Shown: in pieces, positions 58,748 through 64,000 of the stretch
How the letters are laid out: every line of letters starts with the position of its first letter
Position numbering within the stretch: position 1 is the stretch's first letter
Assembly: GCF_001577755.1 (NCBI RefSeq)
Contig: NZ_CP010776.1
Coordinates: 2,046,001 to 2,110,000, forward strand
Length of the DNA stretch: 64,000 nt
From: Rufibacter sp. DG15C
GTDB lineage: Bacteria; Bacteroidota; Bacteroidia; Cytophagales; Hymenobacteraceae
Direction: 5' to 3'
Position numbers and translations under genes: made by a program
The notes under the pieces: generated by a model
Databases searched by the model: none
Told to the model about the DNA's origin: nothing
Seen by the model: only the letters and a program-made list of their open reading frames with translations

Positions 58748-58785
58748 CGTTTTTAGCCTCTTTCCCAGAAAGCAGCCCAAAAACG
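58748..58785. repeat. 38-bp palindromic element, copy 25
   Basis: TTTTTAGCCTCTTTCCCAGA then AAGCAGCCCAAAAACG; between the stops of convergent genes. Confidence 0.88.
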
Positions 58786-58789
58786 AGGG

Positions 58790-58825
58790 TAAATAAAAAT
58801 CCCCCTGCCAGGGGCAAGGGGATTT
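58790..58825 (-). terminator. Terminator of the OmpA/TPR gene
   Basis: On the minus strand AAATCCCC ... GGGGATTT with an additional inner GCCCCTGGCAGGG fold, followed by TTTTATTT, 24 bases after the stop. Confidence 0.85.
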
Positions 58826-58848
58826 CAAACAAACCAAAATGAAAATTT

Positions 58849-60801
58849 TTATTTACTCTTATCATCGTCAGCGGCCTTCTTGAAGGCGTCATTGTTGTGG
58901 AAGTTCCTGAACTCCAGGTCTTCCTGTGAAATGTCACTGAGGACTTTCTTACGTTGAATAGCCTTAGGAAGGTTTTCAGAAATTGTATTAATATCTCCAG
59001 AACGGGCTCCAGCCACCGCTAGGGCATAATATCCCATGGCATGGTCCGGAGATTGCTGGGTGTGTCGGGATAAATCTGCCTTGGCCCCGGCGCTGTCGCC
59101 ACCTAACATCTTGGCAATGCCTCTGTTATAGTAAGCGCCCTCAATGTTGGTGGCCTGGTCAAAGTGACGAATAGCCTCGGCAAACTGACCCATCTGGGCG
59201 TAGGCCAAACCTAAGTTGTAATGCGCCTGTTGGCTATTCTTCTGGGCCACGGACTGTTTCAGGTACTGGATGGCCTTTGGGTAGTTTTCCACCACCATGT
59301 AGGCGGCGCCCAGGTTGCTCAAGACGGCCCAGTCGGTGCGGTTGAGTTGATAGGCCAGCTCCAACAGCTTGATGCTCTCTGTGTAGGCGCCTTTGTACTT
59401 AAAGTCCACGACGGTCTCCTCTGGGTTGTCATACTTGATCTTGTACTTATATTTATAGGCGTTCACGTCCTGCGGCTCTTTCTTGATGTCGTTCTTGAAC
59501 TTGCTGTCAAAGTCGCCGCCTACGCCTACAATGGCATCATCACCGCCTACAATGGCAATCCCGTCACTGGCGGGGGCATCTGGCTCACGCACTAGTTTCA
59601 AGATGGCCAGGTCATTGATGGCACGATAATCCTCGCGGTACACGTCGTAATAGGCCAAAAGCAAAGACATTTTTCCAGTTGGAGCTTTAGTTCGCTGAGC
59701 GGCTTCCAGCCATTCTTCTTTGTCCAGAATCTCGCGCAGTTGGTATTTCTCCATCTTACCCGAGATATAAGCCACGGCCACGGAGTCTAGTTGTTTGTCA
59801 TTAAGGGCGGGGCGCATGGCTTTGTTGGTTTCTACCACTACAATGGACCGGCGCAGCGGTTGTAACAGTTCTTCTACGCGGGTAGACTTTCCGCCTAAAA
59901 GCGCCATGACGTTTTTCTCAGTTTCTGCTGCAGGAGTACCAGCGTTGATGGCGTTTATCACTTTCTGCTTGGTGGCGTCTGGAAAATCAGAAGCCATTAA
60001 GGTTTCTTTGAAGCCTCTCCAGTCCTCAGCGGTGGTCTCCGTCTTGAAGGTAGCCTTGGCCAAGGCGGTGCCGTAGTTCATTTCCTTTAGCTTGGTGCGC
60101 AACCAGTCGGCGGCCTGCTGGGAGCGTTGCTCAGAGAGCTGCACGTTGCGTTTCATGGTGCCCTCCGGTGACGCGAAGCCCCGGATGGTAATGGTACTCT
60201 CGGGGTTCTTCTTCAAGAAATCGCCTATGGCTTTCACATCGCGCTGGTAGGCTTCTTTGCTCAATTTGGAGATGTCTACCGGGAAGTTGAACTGGGCCAG
60301 CAGTTTAAGCGGCTGTGTGTCTCTGGTGCGGATGGTGTCAACGGTGGCAAACTGGTACTGCGCGTTGTTGACAAACCACAAGCCCGCAGTGGAACAGCAT
60401 TTGGCCACGTCGTCTACCTCGCCGGCAATGCGGTCGCCGCCAGCTTCATACACATAGGTAAAGTCAATTTCTTTGCCAATCATGTCGGTGATGAAGGGCA
60501 GGGTAATGGTCACGTCTGCGTTCACGCCATTCTTCTGCACGTTGGTCACAGGGCCGTACTTGGCCGTGAACTTGTCATACTTGTAGTCGCCTAGTTTGGG
60601 GGTGATGGTCAGGGTGCCGCCGTCTTTCAATTTGCGGTGGGCCGGGATGGTGATCTTTGCTTTGAGCCGCACACTGTCGCCGCGCACCTCTAAGGGGTTG
60701 GGGGTGACCGTGGCCGTGGCTTTATTGGCGTCTTGGGCCATGGATGGAGCAGTGCTGATAGCAGTCAGGGCCATGGCGAAAGTTAAAATTGTTTTATTCA
60801 T
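58849..60801 (-). CDS. Exported OmpA-like domain protein with TPR repeats
   Basis: A 650-residue protein with a signal peptide (MNKTILTFAMALTAISTAPSMAQ). Residues 25-180 form a beta-rich N-terminal domain. An OmpA-like domain follows, with DVKAIGDFLKKNPESTITIRGFASPEGTMKRNVQLSEQRSQQAADWLRTKL (about 188-240), the peptidoglycan-binding pattern. At about 470-600 there are TPR units: AVLSNLGAAYMVVENYPKAIQYLKQSVAQ, QAHYNLGLAYAQMGQFAEAIRHFDQAT and GAYYNRGIAKMLGGDSAGAKADLSRH. It likely sits in the periplasm, holding to the cell wall and binding partners through the TPRs. A very long AT-rich region precedes it. Confidence 0.88.
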   Translation of the reverse strand: MNKTILTFAMALTAISTAPSMAQDANKATATVTPNPLEVRGDSVRLKAKITIPAHRKLKDGGTLTITPKLGDYKYDKFTAKYGPVTNVQKNGVNADVTITLPFITDMIGKEIDFTYVYEAGGDRIAGEVDDVAKCCSTAGLWFVNNAQYQFATVDTIRTRDTQPLKLLAQFNFPVDISKLSKEAYQRDVKAIGDFLKKNPESTITIRGFASPEGTMKRNVQLSEQRSQQAADWLRTKLKEMNYGTALAKATFKTETTAEDWRGFKETLMASDFPDATKQKVINAINAGTPAAETEKNVMALLGGKSTRVEELLQPLRRSIVVVETNKAMRPALNDKQLDSVAVAYISGKMEKYQLREILDKEEWLEAAQRTKAPTGKMSLLLAYYDVYREDYRAINDLAILKLVREPDAPASDGIAIVGGDDAIVGVGGDFDSKFKNDIKKEPQDVNAYKYKYKIKYDNPEETVVDFKYKGAYTESIKLLELAYQLNRTDWAVLSNLGAAYMVVENYPKAIQYLKQSVAQKNSQQAHYNLGLAYAQMGQFAEAIRHFDQATNIEGAYYNRGIAKMLGGDSAGAKADLSRHTQQSPDHAMGYYALAVAGARSGDINTISENLPKAIQRKKVLSDISQEDLEFRNFHNNDAFKKAADDDKSK

Positions 60802-61413
60802 AGTTCATCGGATTGGTGGAAGAATAGGTTTACTATGAATGTTGTACCCTGTAAAGCTGTAGAATGTTGCTTTTTGATAGATAATTGACTGTTGATGAGG
60901 TTTTTGAATAGTATTGAATAATTGTCATGAATTATATTATTGCTATATCTATGCTTTAATTGTAAACGAAGCAGCAACTCTGTGATAGAAGAGATTAGGT
61001 TTTTGCGACAGGTAATGTGATAGAAATAGGAAGTTCTTTAAGCAGTCTTTCAGTAGCGATACAGGTTTAAGAGACTTTTATATGGAGTGTAAGTGTTTAG
61101 TAAGGTGATGGTTGTGTAAGTGTATTCTGCAAGCAACGGATAGCATTCATCTATGGATTAGTCTATATACTTGAAATGATGAATATCATTTTATGGGAAG
61201 AAGGGCCTAAGCAGGCTGAAAATGCTGTTTTTATAACTGACTGATTGGTAGTCAATTAAAATTTCGGGTTTAAACGGAATTATTTCTATTTAGTCTTGCT
61301 TTTGTCTACAATTATTTAGTAGATTTGTTTAATTCTTATAAAGCAGTAGAAACTTTCTAATCTGAAAGTGCTCCCCTTCCTCTGGTAAAGAATTTCAAAG
61401 GCCCCCATTTCTT
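60802..61413. other. Long AT-rich divergent intergenic region
   Basis: Over 600 bases, much richer in A/T than elsewhere, between divergent genes. No gene or palindrome copy seen. It contains a small ATGAT/ATCAT inverted repeat near 61178-61195 and a promoter-like site at 61295-61327. Confidence 0.6.
61295..61327 (+). promoter_or_regulatory. Promoter of the TPR protein gene
   Basis: CTTG at 61295-61298 and TAGATTTG at 61320-61327 (exact TAnnTTTG) are separated by 21 bases, the spacing expected of a Bacteroidota primary sigma-factor promoter. Confidence 0.5.
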
Positions 61414-61443
61414 GTGTTGTTTAACCCTTTTGCCAACAAGAAC

Positions 61444-62070
61444 ATGCAGAAGCTACGAGTTTTGTACCTGCTATTATGTGCCTTGACTTTGTCTTTCAAT
61501 GCACATGCAACCACTGGTGGAGAAGTTGCCAAGAACCTTGCGCTTTCTAAAGAGAGAGTAAAGGAAATCACCCTGCACATCAAGCAAAACCCATCAGACG
61601 CGCAGGCATTTGCCAGCCGCGGGATCGTAAAGATGGAATTAGGCGATGCCTTTGGAGCTATCAAGGATTTTAACACCTCATTACGGTTGGTGCCTCAGCA
61701 AGCTGAGGTGCTGCAGAAAAGAGGACAGGCGTTCCTACAGATTGGGGCCTTCAAGGAAGCTGCGCAAGATATCACAGACGCCTTGGCCATTACCTCTACC
61801 TATGGGTTGGTATATGACCGCGCGGTGCTCAAGTATCATCAAGATGATTATTTCGGGGCGTTAAAGGATTTGCAGGAAGTGTTGACTGTTTCGCCAATGC
61901 ATAGCAAGGCCCTGTATAACCGAGCCATCATCTACATGGAGCTTAATAAAACCCAAGAAGCAATTGCAGATTTGGAGTCTTTCCTGAAACTCATTCCAAA
62001 TGACGCGAATGCGTTGCATGCCTTGGGTTTAGCACAAACTGAGTTAGCCAGACGTGTAGCCAGCAAGTAA
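61444..62070 (+). CDS. Exported TPR repeat protein
   Basis: A 208-residue protein with a signal peptide (MQKLRVLYLLLCALTLSFNAHA). The start is chosen so that this peptide is not preceded by the extra MLFNPFANKN. The mature part consists of about four to five tetratricopeptide units: AQAFASRGIVKMELGDAFGAIKDFNTSLRLVPQ, AEVLQKRGQAFLQIGAFKEAAQDITDALAIT, GLVYDRAVLKYHQDDYFGALKDLQEVLTVSP, SKALYNRAIIYMELNKTQEAIADLESFLKLIP and ANALHALGLAQTELA. Such proteins are scaffolds in the periplasm. The partner is not evident. Confidence 0.88.
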   Translation: MQKLRVLYLLLCALTLSFNAHATTGGEVAKNLALSKERVKEITLHIKQNPSDAQAFASRGIVKMELGDAFGAIKDFNTSLRLVPQQAEVLQKRGQAFLQIGAFKEAAQDITDALAITSTYGLVYDRAVLKYHQDDYFGALKDLQEVLTVSPMHSKALYNRAIIYMELNKTQEAIADLESFLKLIPNDANALHALGLAQTELARRVASK

Positions 62071-62119
62071 GATTTCTGCTCTCCTAAGAAACAAAAAAAG
62101 ATAAGCCTTGGCGCTACAC

Positions 62120-62653
62120 CTATTTAGCCAACAGCTTACTCAGTACATCCCACACCACTACGCCCACCGTCACCGAAATATTCAAGGAGTGCTTGGTGCC
62201 AAATTGCGGAATCTCCAATACGCCATCAGCCGCGGCAATCACTTCTTCCTCCACGCCAAATACCTCATTCCCGAAGACAAAGGCGTATTTCCCTTCTTTT
62301 GCCGGATTAAAGTTTGTAAGCATAGTGCTGTCCTGCGCCTGTTCCACCGCCCAGACAGAATAGCCTTCGGCTTTTAGCGCAATTACGGCTTCTAAGGTAC
62401 TCTCTACGTGTACCCATTCCACCGATTCCGTTGCGCCTAGCGCGGTTTTGTGGATTTCTTTGTTGGGTGGTGTGCCGGTAATCCCGCAGAGGTAGATTTT
62501 CTCCACGGCAAAGGCATCGGCGGTTCTAAAGGTAGAGCCCACGTTGTGCAGGCTGCGCACGTTATCCAGTACCAACACCAACGGATTTTTTTGCTTATTT
62601 TTGAAGTCCTCCACTGAGTCACGCTGGAGTTCTTCCATGCTTAGCTTGCGCAT
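62120..62653 (-). CDS. TrmH/SpoU family RNA 2'-O-methyltransferase
   Basis: A 177-residue SPOUT methyltransferase. Motif 1 is VLVLDNVRSLHNVGSTFRTADAF, motif 2 is KYAFVFGNEVFGVEEEVI, and motif 3 is IPQFGTKHSLNISVTVGVVVWDVL, which makes the trefoil-knot SAM site. It modifies the ribose of tRNA or rRNA; the target is not certain. The longer open frame upstream (57 codons) contains FSLFSEKQAKNG, translated from a palindrome copy, so the start MRKLSMEELQRDS is chosen. This is shorter than TrmL/TrmH proteins that have an extra N-terminal domain. Confidence 0.93.
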   Translation of the reverse strand: MRKLSMEELQRDSVEDFKNKQKNPLVLVLDNVRSLHNVGSTFRTADAFAVEKIYLCGITGTPPNKEIHKTALGATESVEWVHVESTLEAVIALKAEGYSVWAVEQAQDSTMLTNFNPAKEGKYAFVFGNEVFGVEEEVIAAADGVLEIPQFGTKHSLNISVTVGVVVWDVLSKLLAK

Positions 62654-62718
62654 AGAGAATAGATTTTGGGCTCGCCCCGATTGTTTTTGCAAAGGTAAGC
62701 GATAGGAAGCCACCAGCC

Positions 62719-62756
62719 CGTTTTTAGCCTGTTTTTCTGAAAACAGGCTAAAAACG
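62719..62756. repeat. 38-bp palindromic element, copy 26
   Basis: TTTTTAGCCTGTTTTTCTGA then AAACAGGCTAAAAACG: a near-perfect palindrome with the A/T paired variant. Between the divergent TrmH-type gene and mutS. Confidence 0.95.
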
Positions 62757-62858
62757 ACCATGAAGGAGGAGGAAAGGCTTGGTGCTTTTGGGTTTGCAGG
62801 TGATCCTTCATTCCAAACTTGCACATCAGCACATTTACAATTAGCAGATTATACCGCT

Positions 62859-64000
62859 TTGGCAAAGACGACAGGAGAGTTCAGCGCTACCCCGCTGATG
62901 AAACAATACAATGCCATCAAGGCCAAACACCCCGGCGCGCTCCTGCTTTTCAGGGTGGGGGACTTCTATGAGACGTTCGGTGAGGATGCCATCAAGGCCA
63001 GCAAGATTCTGGGCATTATGCTCACCAAGCGCGGCAACGGCTCGGCGTCTGAAACGGCCTTGGCTGGATTTCCGCACCATTCCATGGACACGTACCTGCC
63101 CAAGCTGGTACGGGCCGGTGAACGTGTAGCCATCTGTGACCAGCTGGAGGACCCTAAAACCGTCAAAGGCATTGTCAAGCGCGGCGTAACTGAGTTAGTG
63201 ACGCCCGGCGTGTCGTTCAATGACCAAGTGCTGGACCAAAAGCGGAACAACTATTTGGCGTCCCTGCACTTCGGGAAAAACAATATTGGCATTGCCTTGC
63301 TGGACGCCTCTACCGGTGATTTCATGCTGGCCGAGGGAGATGTAGGCTACATGGGCAAGCTGTTGCAGAATTTCAGTCCCGCCGAGGTCTTGTTCTGCAA
63401 AGGCAAGAAAGAGGCGTTTTTCCAGCACTTCGGGCAGGATTTCTGCCATTACGGGCTGGACGAGTGGGTGTACAGCTATGATTTTGCGGTGGAGAACCTC
63501 ACCAAACAGTTCAATACCCAGTCCTTGAAAGGCTTCGGGGTAGAGGGCTTGACGGAGGGCATCACCGCCGCCGGCGCCATTCTGCATTATCTGGCAGAGA
63601 CGCAGCACCACGATCTGCGCCATATTTCCACACTGGGCCGACTGGAAGAAGACAACTACGTGTGGCTGGACCGATTCACGGTACGCAACCTGGAGTTGAT
63701 TTATCCTCAACACCCCGAAGGCGTGCCTTTAATCAATGTGCTGGACAACACCGTCACGCCTATGGGCGCCCGCCTGTTGCGTAAGTGGCTGGTCTTGCCT
63801 TTGAAAGACGCGGCCCAGATTAAAAGACGCCTGGACACCGTGGAAGGCTTGCAAGCCCGTCCCGAGTTGTTGCAGGATATTTCGCATTACCTCAAGCAGA
63901 TAAGTGACCTGGAGCGCCTTATCTCCAAAGTAGCCGTGCGCAGGGTGAACCCGCGCGAACTATTGCAACTGGCCCGCGCGCTGGAAGCCACGCTCCCCAT
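62859..64000 (+). CDS. mutS: DNA mismatch repair protein MutS, 5' part
   Basis: The first about 380 residues are in the window and the gene continues past the right edge. LMKQYNAIKAKHPGALLLFRVGDFYETFGEDAIKASKILGIMLTKRGNG is the mismatch-recognition domain I with the Phe-x-Glu (FYETF) wedge used to contact the mismatch. AGFPHHSMDTYLPKLVRAGERVAICDQLEDPK follows. The connector and lever parts continue to the end of the window. No ATG fits upstream: the start is read as TTG at 62859 (LAKTTGEFSATPLMKQY), since relatives begin with MAK-type sequence before TPLMKQY; ATG at 62898 would omit it. MutS detects base mismatches and small loops during replication. Confidence 0.93.
   Translation, partial: MAKTTGEFSATPLMKQYNAIKAKHPGALLLFRVGDFYETFGEDAIKASKILGIMLTKRGNGSASETALAGFPHHSMDTYLPKLVRAGERVAICDQLEDPKTVKGIVKRGVTELVTPGVSFNDQVLDQKRNNYLASLHFGKNNIGIALLDASTGDFMLAEGDVGYMGKLLQNFSPAEVLFCKGKKEAFFQHFGQDFCHYGLDEWVYSYDFAVENLTKQFNTQSLKGFGVEGLTEGITAAGAILHYLAETQHHDLRHISTLGRLEEDNYVWLDRFTVRNLELIYPQHPEGVPLINVLDNTVTPMGARLLRKWLVLPLKDAAQIKRRLDTVEGLQARPELLQDISHYLKQISDLERLISKVAVRRVNPRELLQLARALEATLP

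Noticed and set aside
913-62756. The 38-bp palindromes as ordinary rho-independent terminators
   Set aside because: The T run precedes the stem and A's follow it, many genes have a separate good terminator beside the element, and several copies lie upstream of starts or inside genes.
62654-62824. N-terminal extension of the TrmH-type protein
   Set aside because: Contains translated palindrome sequence and would leave no 5' region for the divergent mutS.
1-64000. CRISPR array
   Set aside because: The repeated 38-bp units are scattered singly with unequal spacing, never in an array with spacers, and no cas gene is present.

Overview
The window is a chromosomal segment of a Bacteroidota bacterium, most likely order Cytophagales, family Hymenobacteraceae (Rufibacter/Pontibacter/Hymenobacter-like; the genus cannot be fixed from sequence alone). 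The lineage rests on several traits: proteins with type IX secretion (T9SS) sorting domains, including the gliding-motility-associated C-terminal type; a TamL lipoprotein paired with TamB; DUF2652 and PycTM-family proteins; and several exact TAnnTTTG (-7) promoter elements. There is no phage, integrase, transposase, CRISPR array or plasmid backbone. Most genes are housekeeping or cell-envelope genes in short operons on both strands.

Layout. 1-2.8 kb: start of a secreted thioredoxin-like protein, a DJ-1/PfpI protein, an outer-membrane barrel and a histone-deacetylase-like hydrolase. 2.8-6.1 kb: a four-gene minus-strand cluster with an FAD oxidoreductase, a type III polyketide synthase, a class I methyltransferase and a small membrane protein, probably making an aromatic or phenolic lipid. 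6.3-10.3 kb: a minimal T9SS-tagged protein, tRNA-Arg(CCU), an AT-hook-like small protein, a DUF2652 cyclase-like protein and, convergent with it, an HD-domain protein with a Pycsar-effector-type membrane region. 10.7-20.9 kb: a giant phosphoesterase/barrel lipoprotein, a DUF6268 barrel, ppk1, a SixA-like phosphatase, hflX and a membrane cytochrome c fusion. 21-30.6 kb: a glycosyltransferase and rfbC, murF, an FG-GAP/T9SS protein with an unknown partner gene, omega-amidase, deoxyribonucleotidase, an aminotransferase and an Fe-S uracil-DNA glycosylase. 30.7-36.2 kb: a disordered hydrophilic protein with a tiny membrane protein, a 50-residue secreted peptide, and a seven-PAS histidine kinase with a receiver-only regulator. 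36.3-47 kb: mfd, secreted msrA, a large SBBP/PKD/T9SS protein, a YfiT/DinB-type enzyme, an Fpg/Nei glycosylase and a haem-binding protein. 47.2-54.5 kb: the tamB-tamL operon. 55.4-64 kb: lipocalin, GNAT, yajQ, a TerC protein, an OmpA/TPR protein, a TPR protein, a TrmH-type methyltransferase and the 5' part of mutS.

The most unusual feature runs through the whole window. A 38-bp near-perfect palindrome (left arm CGTTTTTGGCCTGTTTTC, two-base centre, right arm GAAAACAGGCCAAAAACG) occurs about 26 times, nearly always within a few bases of a gene end or start. Several copies carry paired changes in the two arms, so the hairpin itself looks conserved. Some copies lie inside coding sequence: two in one gene, read in different phases, and one that supplies the C-terminus of the methyltransferase. 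Other repeat classes are long inverted repeats at about 2.75 kb and around the hflX 5' end, a G-rich element found at 28.36 and 55.20 kb, and a 900-bp gene-free mosaic at 54.5-55.45 kb.

Functional links: the type III PKS, methyltransferase and flavoprotein fit one pathway. The omega-amidase and the methionine/glutamine-type aminotransferase catalyse consecutive steps of glutamine transamination and 2-oxo-acid amide removal. TamB and TamL form the envelope translocation module. The histidine kinase and receiver protein form a two-component pair.
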